DNA of 29,474 nucleotides from Candidatus Bipolaricaulota bacterium (GCA_018334595.1 JAGXLQ010000001.1:1-29474), one strand, 5' to 3'. Shown: positions 16,773-24,803, numbered from the stretch's first letter. A program made the numbers and translations. Notes: generated from the letters alone by a model not told the origin.

Positions 16773-17040
16773 GATACCATGCAACCCGCCTCGAAATTGC
16801 TTGCCTGGCGTTACCTGGGCAGTTAGCTCTGATCAAGCTACCTCCTGACACCCACAGAGGTCTATTTACCGCTGCTCCCTTCCAGGCCTGACGGGATTTG
16901 TAGACTTGTGCCGCAGAAGACTCGACCGTCAACACCACTTTTCCAGGTCCAGTCCCAAACAACCAACTCCTCAGCAGGCATATCGGCTCCCCTATAGCGG
17001 ATTGAGGAAACGGGGACCGCTAGCCCCCACCTAGCATGGC
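16773..17040 (-). ncRNA. ffs: Signal recognition particle RNA, long form with Alu domain
   Basis: On the minus strand the universal S-domain core is present: the symmetric/asymmetric loops around GTCAGGCCTGGAAGGGAGCAGC (about 16865-16900). Blocks also seen in the long Bacillus scRNA are AAGTGGTGTTGACG (near 16943), GAGCTAACTGCC and GTAACGCC. At the 5' side the Alu domain is recognised from CTAGGTGGGGG, GCTAGCGGTCC and CAATCCGCTA. The 5' GCCATGC pairs with GCATGGT at the 3' side and defines the ends to within a few bases, giving about 268 nt. Long SRP RNAs are typical of many Firmicutes and some other lineages. The RNA would assemble with Ffh for co-translational membrane targeting. It follows tRNA-Ser with no spacer. 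Confidence 0.88.
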
Positions 17041-17128
17041 TGGCGGAGGGGGTGGGATTTGAACCCACGGAACCTCTCGGTTCACCGGTACTCCAAACCG
17101 GCGGTTTTGGCCGCTCGCCCACCCCTCC
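17041..17128 (-). tRNA. tRNA-Ser (anticodon GGA)
   Basis: The minus strand folds into a class II tRNA of 88 nt. The acceptor stem is GGAGGGG/CCCCTCC with discriminator G and an encoded CCA. The anticodon arm is CCGGT-TTGGAGT-ACCGG with anticodon GGA, reading UCC and UCU. A long variable arm AACC-GAGA-GGTT and the T arm GTGGG-TTCGAAT-CCCAC follow. The D stem is short, with one C-A mismatch. The CCA is at 17043-17041 and the next base is the predicted start of SRP RNA, so a single precursor is likely. Confidence 0.97.
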
Positions 17129-17221
17129 TTATTGTCTAATTTCTGCCGATAAAGGTTAAGCTAGAAAAGCCTCCCGTGCAAACCTGTTAAACCAGTGTTT
17201 CATGGCCCCACCGGAGGGTAA

Positions 17222-19486
17222 TTACTTCTTTTCCACGTGGTTGCAGCCCTTATTACTGCAGACCAGCTTGTCGTCGTCGTCCACGAGGACACCCCTTCCA
17301 CAGCTCGGACAACGTTTTACCGGCCTGCGGCTAGTCGTAAACTTGCAATCGGGGTAGTTGCTGCAGCCGTAGAAGACCTGCTTCTTTCTGCGGGAGTAGC
17401 GTTCGAGCAGTTCTCCTTCTTCACATTTCGGGCACTCTACTCCGGTTGAAATGGAGGCGGTCTCCTTACAGTCGGGGTTGGTGCAGGCGTAGAACCTCCC
17501 GTACCTCCCGTGCTTTATTTCCATCTTTGATCCACACTCGGGGCAGGTCTTCTCGCCCAGGCTTTTGTCCTCTTCCCGCCGTCTTTCCAGTTCGTCCGCC
17601 AGTATTACCTTACCCCCCCTGTACTTGAACGATATATTCGTTGGCAGGCTCATCTTTTCCTCGCATTGGGGATAGGAAGAGCAGGATAGGTACGGTGAAC
17701 CCTTCCAGTAGCGGATGTTCATATGGCCGTCGCACTCGGGGCAGTCTACGTCGGTGGGAATTTCGAACCCGTTATCCTGGGTTTCCAGAATCTCTTCTAC
17801 TTTGTTCAATTCCTCCTTCAGTGGACCGTAAAATTTATTGAGGGTCTTCTCCTTTGACGTCTCTCCGTCCTTGATTCTGTCCAGTGCGTCCTCCATCGTT
17901 GCCGTCAGGTCCGGCTCCACTATTTCGGGGAAGAATTCGTCAAGGAACTCGACCACGATAAACCCGAGGAGGGTCGGAACGAACGAGCCGTTCTGTTTAA
18001 CGATGTAATCACGGTGTTGTATGGTCGAGATGATGCTGGCGTAGGTGCTCGGACGGCCGATGCCCTGTTTTTCCAGTTTTTTGATTAACCCTGCTTCTGT
18101 GTACCTATTAGGGGGTTTGGTAAAATGCTGGCTGAGGTCGATGTCCTTCAGGCTGAGTTCGTCCCCCTTGGAGATGTTGCTGGGAAGGTTCACGTCCTGG
18201 TCGCTAAGAGGTCTTAATTGCAGCACCTTTAAGAAACCTTCGAAGAGCAATTCGCTGCCGGAGGTCTTAAACAGGTAACCGTCACCATTTACCGCAATTT
18301 TTTTCCTCTTGTACCTGGCGTTACTCATCTGAGTTGCGACGAACCTTTCCCAGATAAACCTGTACAGGCGGTACTGATCCCGTGACAAGTAGCTCTTTAT
18401 CTTGTCGGGTTCTCTCTGGACTCCGGTCGGGCGGATCGCCTCGTGAGCGTCCTGGGCTCCGCTATTCTTTCTGAAGTAGCGGGTCTTCTCGGCAAGGTAA
18501 CTATCCCCGTACTTCCCCGTAATAAACTTCCGCAGGCCCTGGTTAGCCTCCTTTGCCACCCTGGTCGAATCCGTTCTCATGTACGTGATCAGGCCTTCGA
18601 CTCCGCTCTCGAGCTCCACACCCTCGTAAAGGGACTGGGCAACTCTCATAGTCTTGCTCGGAGTAAAGCTTAGGATGGACGAGGCCGTCCTCTGGAGCGT
18701 GGAAGTAATAAACGGGGGGAGTGGTGACCTCGTCTTGGTCTTCTCCGTTAAGTCGCTGACGACGAATTCAGCTTCGTTTAAGTCCCGTTCGACCTGGTCC
18801 GCCTGGTCTTCACTACTTATGTCGGGTGTTTCACCCTCGATCTTTTTCAGGTCAAGTGGGAAACTATCCGAAGTCTTCTCCTTGTACAGGTCTATTACTA
18901 CTTCCCAGTATTCCTTGGGTTCAAATCTTTCCCTCTCCTCCTCCCGATCGACGATGTACTTCAACCCCACGGACTGTACCCGACCGGCGCTCAGCCCCTC
19001 GAATCGACTTCCCGATATGGACTTGGACAGGAGAGGACTAATGAGGTAGCCAACCAGCCGGTCGAGAATTCGACGGGCCCGCTGGGCTTCAACCTTCTCG
19101 AGGTCTATCGTGGTGGGTTCCTTGATGGCCTGGTTGATGCTGTCCTTCGTTATCTGGTTAAAGATGATCCGTTTGAACTTCCCGTTGCTCCCGTTATCCT
19201 TTAATAGTTCGTAAAGGTCAAACGCGATCGCTTCACCCTCCCTGTCGTTATCCGTTGCCAGGTATACCGTCGTATCCCCTTTGGCGGCCTGTTTCAACTT
19301 GCCGACCAATTTCTTTTGGTTAACGACGAGGGTAGGCTTAAAACCATCCTCTATCTCGACGCCGAGCTCCTTTTTCGGCAGGTCACGAACGTGACCCTTC
19401 GACGAGAGTACCTTGTACCGTGAACCTAGGTACCTGTTTATCGTATTTGCTTTTGTCGGTGACTCTACAATAACTAAATCGTCCAT
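17222..19486 (-). CDS. topA: DNA topoisomerase I (type IA)
   Basis: This 754-residue enzyme relaxes negative supercoils by transient cleavage of one strand. The Toprim domain shows VIVESPTKA with the catalytic Glu (E8) and the acidic triad in DNDREGE (79-85). GLSAGRVQSVGLK lies at about 165-177, and the active-site tyrosine is Y302 in GLITYMRTDST. The C-terminal part carries four zinc-ribbon-type units with CxxC...C(x4-5)C spacing, beginning CPECDGHM, CPECGSKM, CPKCEEGE and CPSCGRGV; three or four such units are common in bacterial TopA. GGAGGG precedes the ATG, and a good promoter lies 23 bases upstream. The gene is alone in its unit, followed after 93 bases by tRNA-Ser. Confidence 0.97.
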   Translation of the reverse strand: MDDLVIVESPTKANTINRYLGSRYKVLSSKGHVRDLPKKELGVEIEDGFKPTLVVNQKKLVGKLKQAAKGDTTVYLATDNDREGEAIAFDLYELLKDNGSNGKFKRIIFNQITKDSINQAIKEPTTIDLEKVEAQRARRILDRLVGYLISPLLSKSISGSRFEGLSAGRVQSVGLKYIVDREEERERFEPKEYWEVVIDLYKEKTSDSFPLDLKKIEGETPDISSEDQADQVERDLNEAEFVVSDLTEKTKTRSPLPPFITSTLQRTASSILSFTPSKTMRVAQSLYEGVELESGVEGLITYMRTDSTRVAKEANQGLRKFITGKYGDSYLAEKTRYFRKNSGAQDAHEAIRPTGVQREPDKIKSYLSRDQYRLYRFIWERFVATQMSNARYKRKKIAVNGDGYLFKTSGSELLFEGFLKVLQLRPLSDQDVNLPSNISKGDELSLKDIDLSQHFTKPPNRYTEAGLIKKLEKQGIGRPSTYASIISTIQHRDYIVKQNGSFVPTLLGFIVVEFLDEFFPEIVEPDLTATMEDALDRIKDGETSKEKTLNKFYGPLKEELNKVEEILETQDNGFEIPTDVDCPECDGHMNIRYWKGSPYLSCSSYPQCEEKMSLPTNISFKYRGGKVILADELERRREEDKSLGEKTCPECGSKMEIKHGRYGRFYACTNPDCKETASISTGVECPKCEEGELLERYSRRKKQVFYGCSNYPDCKFTTSRRPVKRCPSCGRGVLVDDDDKLVCSNKGCNHVEKK

Positions 19487-19508
19487 TATTCCCTCCAGAA
19501 CGGACGAA

Positions 19509-19537
19509 ATTATATTTGCGGACCCTCCTCATATCAA
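19509..19537 (-). promoter_or_regulatory. Sigma-70 promoter of topA
   Basis: On the minus strand TTGATA (19532-19537) and a perfect TATAAT (19509-19514) are 17 bases apart. The predicted start near 19502 gives topA a very short leader that contains just the Shine-Dalgarno. Confidence 0.82.
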
Positions 19538-19774
19538 TAGGAAAATCAAAAACCAAAGAATTACCGGTAGGAACGCCAACGGGGGAGCCTTCGGACCGCC
19601 CGGCTTTCCTTGACGTTAGTTAGCGGAGAACGGAAAAAAGCGTAACCCGGACTAGTCTCGTCCTTAGCACGGTTAATAGAGTCCTGTGTTGGTGAGGTTT
19701 AGAATGGTGTTACTCTCTTGAGAGAGGATAACGGAAGAAATCACGGACAAAAGTTCTAATTGTGAGGTGTTAGA

Positions 19775-20359
19775 ATGAAATTCAGCAGGATAAAGATTTT
19801 CTTAGCCGTAGCAGTTACCTCTCTCGCCCTCTCGTCAGTCGTTATGGCTGCCGATGGAGGATCACTGGTAATTAGTGAAGTTGCATGGGCGGGAACGAGG
19901 GCGAGCTGGGCGGACGAGTGGATTGAGTTACGAAACCGGGGCGAAGAGAACATTGATTTGACCGGCTGGTCGGTCGTATGGGGTGACTCGGTCCTCCATC
20001 TTGGGTCAGAAGAGGAAAATACCGTCCAGGTCATCAACAAGTTCGTTCCCCCAGGTGGGGTAATTCTTTTAGAGAGGACGGATGACGAAACGGTGTCGAC
20101 GGTAAATGCCGATCTCATTTTCAAAGGTAGCCTGCCAAACTCGGGGACGAAGCTGGAGTTAGTCGGCCCGGACGGAGAGGTCGTTCAGACTATAGATGCT
20201 CGAGACGGTTGGCCGGCCGGGACCGCGTCCGACGGGGACCCGAGTTACGCCTCGATGGAACTGATCGAGGGCCAGTGGGTTACCTCCGACCAACCCGGGC
20301 GTGAGAAGGATAAGAACGGAGAAAGAATATATGGAACGCCCGGTGGTCCTGTTGGTTAA
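19775..20359 (+). CDS. Secreted lamin-tail-domain (LTD) protein
   Basis: This 194-residue protein has a signal peptide of about 25 residues (FLAVAVTSLALSSVVMA, cleavage before ADGG). A single LTD fold follows: LVISEVAWAGT near residue 31, then DEWIELRNRGEENIDLTGWSV, and a C-terminal strand region with PNSGTKLELVGPDGEVV and SYASMELIEGQW. In bacteria this beta-sandwich is usually a module of secreted nucleases, phosphatases or adhesins; here it stands alone without a catalytic domain. There is no membrane anchor or sorting motif. GAGGTG lies 6 bases before the ATG. It stands isolated between divergent topA and convergent sigma factor, so context gives no function. A near-palindrome, GTTACTCTC/GAGAGGATAAC (19709-19732), lies upstream and could be an operator. 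Confidence 0.8.
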   Translation: MKFSRIKIFLAVAVTSLALSSVVMAADGGSLVISEVAWAGTRASWADEWIELRNRGEENIDLTGWSVVWGDSVLHLGSEEENTVQVINKFVPPGGVILLERTDDETVSTVNADLIFKGSLPNSGTKLELVGPDGEVVQTIDARDGWPAGTASDGDPSYASMELIEGQWVTSDQPGREKDKNGERIYGTPGGPVG

Positions 20360-20391
20360 TTCCGGCGCCCGTAGAGGTTTGTAAGTAAACC

Positions 20392-20416
20392 AAAAAACTC
20401 AACTAAGGAGGCTGAG
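20392..20416 (-). terminator. Probable intrinsic terminator downstream of the sigma factor
   Basis: On the minus strand CTCAGC pairs with GTTGAG (20411-20416 with 20398-20403, one G-U pair) around a 7-base loop and is followed by TTTTTTGG. It lies about 110 bases past the sigma factor stop codon and after the structured element at 20424-20514. The stem is short. Confidence 0.6.
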
Positions 20417-20423
20417 GAAAGGG

Positions 20424-20514
20424 TTATCCCCGAGAACTTCGGTGGATAAACGAAAATCAATCCACCGCGGATTGCGGATACAGAGGAGGTAAATCGCTGT
20501 CCGGGGTGGATTGA
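20424..20514. other. Two-stem structured element of unknown type
   Basis: A hairpin TTATCC-CCGA/TCGG-T-GGATAA (20424-20433 and 20439-20449, one bulged base) is followed by a perfect 10-bp inverted repeat TCAATCCACC/GGTGGATTGA (20457-20466 and 20505-20514). The repeat encloses a second partial stem, CGGA..CAG/CTG..TCCG. All pairs are Watson-Crick, so both strands can fold. The element lies between convergent genes, in what would be the 3' untranslated region of the sigma factor and also downstream of the LTD gene. It matches no RNA family that I recognise. Confidence 0.5.
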
Positions 20515-20528
20515 CCTTTCTTCAAATC

Positions 20529-21395
20529 TTACGTAGGTATGGCCCTTAGGTAGCAGCGAAGCTGCTTCTTAATTTCCGGGCTCCTCAACTTGTTTATCGC
20601 TTCCTTCTGTATCTGTCTGACCCGCTCCCTGCTGATGCCGAAGACCTTTCCCACCTCGTTAAGGGTCCGGGGATGGTAGTCCTCCAGGCCGTATCTTAGC
20701 TGGATAATCCTTCTCTCTCTATCGGTCAATACCTCGTGGAGCAACTTCTCCAGGTGATCCCTGGTCAGCATCTGTAAGGATGCCTGTTCCGGGCCGGGAA
20801 GGTTACTGTCTGCGAGTATGTCCCCTAAAACACCGGCTTCGCCATCTTCTTCCCCCAGGGGTTTATCCAAAGACGTTGTCCTCTGTGCCGTTTTCTGGGC
20901 CTTCCTAATCTTGTCCACGGGTTCATCGAGTCGCTCCGCGATCTCCTCCGCCGAGGGGTCGTTGCCTTGTCTGTGCATGTACTCTCTCTCAACCCTCTTT
21001 ACGTCCCTGATGAGCTCGTTCATATGTGCGGGTACCCTGATGGTCCTGGACCGGTTCGTAATTGCCCGGAGTATCGCCTGTCGGATCCACCAGGTCGCAT
21101 AGGTACTAAACTTATACCCTTTACGCCAGTCAAATTTCTCAACTGCCTTCATCAGCCCGAGATTTCCTTCCTGGATCAAGTCCAAAAAGGAGAGGCCATA
21201 GTTTCTGTATTTCTTGGCAATACTTATAACCAGTCTTAGGTTGGCGGTGGCGAGCTCTTTTTTCGCTTGAGTGTCGTTTTCTTCTATTCTTTGTGCTAGT
21301 TGAGCTTCCTCTTCCCGGCTTAATAGAGGTCTTTCACCTATTTCGTCGAAATATGCTCGGACTGGATTCTTCTTGTTCCTTAACTGGTAGGACAT
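20529..21395 (-). CDS. rpoD: RNA polymerase sigma-70 factor, RpoD/SigA-like
   Basis: This 288-residue sigma factor has regions 1.2 to 4 but no region 1.1 and no long spacer. Region 1.2 is DPVRAYF-like (NPVRAYFDEIGERPLLSREEE). Region 2 contains NLRLVISIAKKY, GLSFLDLIQEGNLGLMKAVEKFDW and the -10 reader YKFSTYATWWIRQAI. Region 3 includes IRVPAHMNELI. Region 4.2 is LNEVGKVFGISRERVRQIQKEAINKLR, which reads the -35 element. The motifs are of the housekeeping class, but the small size also fits a group 2 (RpoS/SigB-like paralogue) factor. There is no dnaG next to it, unlike the usual rpoD locus. AAGGGGG lies before the ATG. The promoters in this window (TTGAAA/TATAAT type) are what such a factor should recognise. 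A hairpin CCTTGGCCAC/GTGGCAAGG (21477-21502) lies in its leader. Confidence 0.88.
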   Translation of the reverse strand: MSYQLRNKKNPVRAYFDEIGERPLLSREEEAQLAQRIEENDTQAKKELATANLRLVISIAKKYRNYGLSFLDLIQEGNLGLMKAVEKFDWRKGYKFSTYATWWIRQAILRAITNRSRTIRVPAHMNELIRDVKRVEREYMHRQGNDPSAEEIAERLDEPVDKIRKAQKTAQRTTSLDKPLGEEDGEAGVLGDILADSNLPGPEQASLQMLTRDHLEKLLHEVLTDRERRIIQLRYGLEDYHPRTLNEVGKVFGISRERVRQIQKEAINKLRSPEIKKQLRCYLRAIPT

Positions 21396-21562
21396 ATAAC
21401 CCCCTTTTTACAAGTAGAACTTGAGTGGGTGCCGCAAAAACAGTAAATGCAAGTTTGTAGGTGATTTTGTGTATTTCCTTGGCCACAACATCGGTGGCAA
21501 GGTTTAGGATGGATGACCCGAGAAAAGCAACCGTCCGAAAATTAAATGAGATCCTGCCGGTT

Positions 21563-21600
21563 AAAAAAGAATAGACCATATAATATTATAAGGTCTATTC
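21563..21600 (-). terminator. Intrinsic terminator of the patatin-like gene
   Basis: On the minus strand a perfect 9-bp stem GAATAGACC/GGTCTATTC (21592-21600 and 21569-21577) with an AT-rich 14-base loop is followed by TTTTTTAA. It is about 70 bases past the stop codon of the patatin-like gene and separates it from the sigma factor. Confidence 0.8.
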
Positions 21601-21672
21601 GCGGGATGTCAAAAAAGACCTTGAAAACGGCAAACTGTGAAACTCCAGTTAGAGACTATATAGCTTCGTATA

Positions 21673-22623
21673 CTAGTTTTTAACAGAATTAAATATACTC
21701 TTCACTTCATCTAGATCCTTCCTGATGCACCTCTCTCCCCGGGACGCCGCCTTCTTGATCTGGTTGAAGTCCAGCCAGTTCAGGTCATCTACCTGGGGAC
21801 TCAATACCTTGAGCATGCCGGGAAGTTGAACGCGGGCGATCGCGTTTTTGGCCTTGAGCAGTTCTTCCTTTCTGATCTTGCTCGTCCTGTTGAATATGGC
21901 CAGCGGGCTGTTGCTCCCATGCTCCGGTAAATTGGTGCTAACGTCCACGGCAATGACCGCGTCGGCGCCCAGTTGCACTGCTGGCAGGACCGGGACCGTG
22001 TCGACGACTCCTCCATCGACGAGAAGGAAGTCCTCCCACTTCACGGGGGGGATAAAGCCGGGGATGGCAGAGCTGGCTGCGGCCGCCCTGTATACCTTGC
22101 CCTCCGTGAGAATTACCTCTGAGCCGGAAAGTAAGTCGGTGGCTACGGCCGCGTAGATGACCGGGAGTTCTGCAATGTCCGAGTTCTTCGTTAGCAGCTT
22201 GAAGAAGGTAAAGAACCGGGCCAGCTTTACTGGAGTCTCGTTGGATTCCTCCGAACCCCAGTTCGATACCCCGATCCCCTGCGCCAAGGTTCTACCGAGT
22301 ACCTTCTCCAGTTCTCTACGGCTTTCCCGAGAGATTTGCAGGATTTGGTTGATGTCCAGACGTTCGAGGACCTTAATCAACCCCTCGACTTCTACCTCTC
22401 CCGCGGCGGCAGAGCCGATCACCGACCCCATGCTGGTCCCGACTATCATGTCGGGCTTGAGGCCCAACTCCTGGAGGACCTTTACAACTCCCAGGTGGGC
22501 GAAACCCCTCGCACCGCCCCCTCCGAGGACCAGGGCGACCTTCTGGACGCCTTCTCCGTCTTCTTCGGGGTCGGACTGAGGCAATTCAATCTCGTGCTTT
22601 ATTGAGCCCTCGGTATTTTTCAT
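21673..22623 (-). CDS. Patatin-like phospholipase / RssA-type hydrolase
   Basis: This 316-residue protein has the patatin fold with a Ser-Asp dyad. The oxyanion element is GGGGARGFAHLGV (about residues 33-45), the nucleophile Ser is in VGTSMGSVIG, and the Asp is in LLVDGGVVDTVPV. It resembles the bacterial RssA/YchK/YlbK group of cytoplasmic or membrane-associated esterases, which probably act on phospholipids or lysophospholipids. There is no signal peptide or membrane helix, and the N-terminal 25 residues are highly charged. AAGGGGA precedes the ATG. It is monocistronic, between the groEL terminator and its own terminator. The natural substrate is unknown. Confidence 0.88.
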   Translation of the reverse strand: MKNTEGSIKHEIELPQSDPEEDGEGVQKVALVLGGGGARGFAHLGVVKVLQELGLKPDMIVGTSMGSVIGSAAAGEVEVEGLIKVLERLDINQILQISRESRRELEKVLGRTLAQGIGVSNWGSEESNETPVKLARFFTFFKLLTKNSDIAELPVIYAAVATDLLSGSEVILTEGKVYRAAAASSAIPGFIPPVKWEDFLLVDGGVVDTVPVLPAVQLGADAVIAVDVSTNLPEHGSNSPLAIFNRTSKIRKEELLKAKNAIARVQLPGMLKVLSPQVDDLNWLDFNQIKKAASRGERCIRKDLDEVKSIFNSVKN

Positions 22624-22662
22624 AAGGTCCCCTTTAAGGTTCTAGTATTGAGCCGTCACGTT

Positions 22663-22668
22663 ATTATA
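22663..22668 (-). promoter_or_regulatory. Possible -10 element for the patatin-like gene
   Basis: A perfect TATAAT is present on the minus strand 39 bases before the start codon, just after the groEL terminator. No good -35 hexamer lies at 16-18 bases; TTTACC is too close (14 bases). The promoter is therefore tentative. Confidence 0.4.
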
Positions 22669-22693
22669 TGACAAGCCCCCCCGGTAAAGAAAT

Positions 22694-22743
22694 AAAAAAG
22701 CCCGTGACGACCAATCGGCCGCCCCGGGCTTTTATAAGACTTA
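22694..22743 (-). terminator. Intrinsic terminator of groESL
   Basis: On the minus strand AAAAGCCCG (22735-22743) pairs with CGGGCTTTT (22696-22704) around a long GC-rich loop that can form extra pairs, followed by a T-rich run. It is 16 bases beyond the groEL stop codon. Confidence 0.85.
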
Positions 22744-22758
22744 TATTTATCTTTTTCC

Positions 22759-24414
22759 TTACATGGCTGGCATGCCACCCATGCCGCCTCCGGGCATTCC
22801 GCCGCCTCCAGGGGCGGGGGCGCCACCTTGGCCATCATCGTCATCGTCATCAGACTCGACGACGAGCGCGTCGGTGGAGAGGAGCATGCTGGCAACTGAA
22901 GAAGCGTTCTGGATTGCTGACCTGGTTACCTTGGTAGGATCGATGATTCCGTCTTCGATCATATTGAGGTACTCTTCCTTGACTACGTTGAAACCAATGT
23001 TGTGGTCCTTCTCCAGGAGTCTCTCCGCGATAATTGCACCCTCGAAACCGGCGTTGGTAGCCAGTTGCTTGACGGGTTCTTTTACCGCCCTCTTTAGGAT
23101 GCTCGCACCTACGTCCTTATCTCCTTCGAGGTTGAGTTCGTCTATGGCTTCAGCTGCACGCAGTAGTGAGACTCCACCACCGGGGAGGATGCCTTCGTCT
23201 ACCGCTGCCTGAGTCGCCTCAAGTGCGTCTTCCATGCGGGTCTTTCTCTCGTCAAGCTCCGTCTCGGTTGCAGCACCGACCTTGATGACCGCTATGCCGC
23301 CGACGAGCTTGGCCTTTCTTTCTTCGAGCTTTTCCCTGTCGTAGTCGGAGTCGCTTGAATTGATCTGTTTGTCGATCTGGTCGACCCTGCCCTTGATGGA
23401 CTCCTTGCTCCCCTCGCCGCCGATTATGGTCGTATTCTCGTCGGTTACGCGGACCCTCTCCGCCTGACCGAGCATATCTATTGTAGTGTCCTGGATGTCC
23501 ATTCCCAGGTCCTCGGCGATTACCTGTCCGTCGGTTAAGACTGCCAGGTCTTCGAGCTGGGCTTCACGTCGGTCTCCGAATCCAGGGGCTTTAACGGCAA
23601 CGCTGTCCAGGGTTCCCTTGATCTTGTTAATTACCATTGTCGTCAGCGCTTCGCCGTCTACGTCGTCAGCTACTACCAGGAGAGGTTTGCCCGTCTGAGC
23701 GATCTTCTCGAGCACGGGGACGAAGTCCTGCGCGTTCTTGATTTCCTGGTCAGTGATGAGGATGTAGGGGGCCTCAAGGTCAACTTCCATGTTCTCGGAG
23801 TCCGTGACGAAGTAGGGGGAGAGGTACTCTCTGTCAAACTGCATCCCCTCTACCAGTTCAAAGTAAGTGTTAATTCCTTCGGACTCTTCGACCGTGATTA
23901 CGCCGTCCTCCCCAGCTTCTTCCATGGTATCTGCGATGATCTGGCCTATCTCTTCGTCGTTCGCGGAGATGGTTGCTACCTGAGCGGTCTCCTCCTTGGT
24001 GGAGAGTTCCCTGCTATGTTTTTCCAGTTCCTCTACGATCTTCTCCGTTCCAAGCTTTATTCCCTGTTTCAGGTACTCGGGGTTTGCCCCTGCCGCGACG
24101 TTTTTAAAACCTTCTTCCAAAATCGCGTGAGCAAGTATCGTTGCCGTTGTGGTCCCGTCTCCGGCAGCGTCGTTGGTCTCGCTCGCCACTTCCTTGACCA
24201 GCTGGGCTCCCATGTTCTCGAATTTGTCCTTGTATTCCTGTTCCTCGGCGATGGTCACACCGTCGTTGGTGATATCGGGAGCGCCGAAGTCTTTGTCCAG
24301 AATGACGTTTCTTCCCCGCGGACCAAGCGTGATCCTAACCGCCTTGGCCAGCTTGTTTACGCCTTCCTGAAGAGCCCTTCGGGCGTCTTCATGAAATTTT
24401 ACTTGTTTAGCCAT
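22759..24414 (-). CDS. groEL: Chaperonin GroEL (Hsp60)
   Basis: This 551-residue subunit forms the double-ring ATP-driven folding chamber that works with GroES. It shows the N-terminal KAVRITLGPRGRNVILDK, ATP-site motifs NDGVTIA and GDGTTTATIL (catalytic Asp near residue 86), and KAPGFGDRR in the apical domain. VGAATETELDERKTRMEDAL and GGGVSLLRA are also present. The C-terminus carries the usual Gly-Met-rich tail that fills the cavity (GGGMPGGGMGGMPAM), preceded here by an unusual run of six aspartates (ESDDDDDDGQGG). AGGAGGT precedes the start, 27 bases after groES. Expression is expected to be controlled by HrcA through the CIRCE site upstream of groES. Confidence 0.98.
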   Translation of the reverse strand: MAKQVKFHEDARRALQEGVNKLAKAVRITLGPRGRNVILDKDFGAPDITNDGVTIAEEQEYKDKFENMGAQLVKEVASETNDAAGDGTTTATILAHAILEEGFKNVAAGANPEYLKQGIKLGTEKIVEELEKHSRELSTKEETAQVATISANDEEIGQIIADTMEEAGEDGVITVEESEGINTYFELVEGMQFDREYLSPYFVTDSENMEVDLEAPYILITDQEIKNAQDFVPVLEKIAQTGKPLLVVADDVDGEALTTMVINKIKGTLDSVAVKAPGFGDRREAQLEDLAVLTDGQVIAEDLGMDIQDTTIDMLGQAERVRVTDENTTIIGGEGSKESIKGRVDQIDKQINSSDSDYDREKLEERKAKLVGGIAVIKVGAATETELDERKTRMEDALEATQAAVDEGILPGGGVSLLRAAEAIDELNLEGDKDVGASILKRAVKEPVKQLATNAGFEGAIIAERLLEKDHNIGFNVVKEEYLNMIEDGIIDPTKVTRSAIQNASSVASMLLSTDALVVESDDDDDDGQGGAPAPGGGGMPGGGMGGMPAM

Positions 24415-24441
24415 AATTTACTAACCTCCTAGAGTTATTAG

Positions 24442-24717
24442 TTATTCAATCTTGGCGAGAATGTTGTTCTCTTTGACTATCTTCATCTCGCGATCGTCCA
24501 TCTCGATTTCCGTTCCGGAAAAGCTGGATAAAATAACTGTGTCTCCGACCTCCACTTCGATGTTCTCATCACTACCCACTGCCAGAACTTCTGCCTTGGT
24601 GTAGTTGTCCTCTTCCTTGGCGCTGTCGGGTAGGACGATTCCTCCTTCTGTAACTTCCTCTTCCTCGACATCGATCTTTTCGACGAGTACTCTTTTACCT
24701 AATGGTTTAATATCCAT
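24442..24717 (-). CDS. groES: Co-chaperonin GroES (Hsp10)
   Basis: This 91-residue protein forms the heptameric lid of the GroEL chamber. The sequence shows the family start IKPLGKRVLVEKID, the mobile-loop region EVTEGGIVLPDSAKEE that docks onto GroEL, and the C-terminal REMKIVKENNILAKIE. The spacing and length are normal. GAGGAGG lies before the ATG. It is the first gene of the groES-groEL operon, with a promoter and CIRCE operator 60-125 bases upstream. Confidence 0.97.
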   Translation of the reverse strand: MDIKPLGKRVLVEKIDVEEEEVTEGGIVLPDSAKEEDNYTKAEVLAVGSDENIEVEVGDTVILSSFSGTEIEMDDREMKIVKENNILAKIE

Positions 24718-24776
24718 TGATACCTCCTCGCTTTTATTGTTGTTGGTTGTAGATTTTTCTTACATAACTTTAATAA

Positions 24777-24803
24777 TTAGCACTCTTGTATAGTGACTGC
24801 TAA
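24777..24803 (-). promoter_or_regulatory. CIRCE operator (HrcA binding site)
   Basis: The plus strand reads TTAGCACTC, nine bases, then GACTGCTAA. This is the CIRCE inverted repeat (TTAGCACTC-N9-GAGTGCTAA) with one mismatch in the right half. It sits at the predicted transcription start of groESL, the usual place where HrcA represses heat-shock genes. hrcA itself is not in the window. Confidence 0.93.

Noticed and set aside
19580..19612. c-di-AMP (ydaO) riboswitch in the topA-LTD gap, because of CGGGGGAGCC
   Set aside because: The second conserved block (GGGGTGAA) and the later landmarks are absent; only a simple hairpin with G-U pairs remains.
20412..20514. Hammerhead ribozyme on the plus strand
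   Set aside because: CTGAGGA and GAAA have the right order around a hairpin, but the base pairs next to the core fail: the A after GA would face C, and the expected U-H cleavage position reads as TGACC. The first pair of stem II is also missing.
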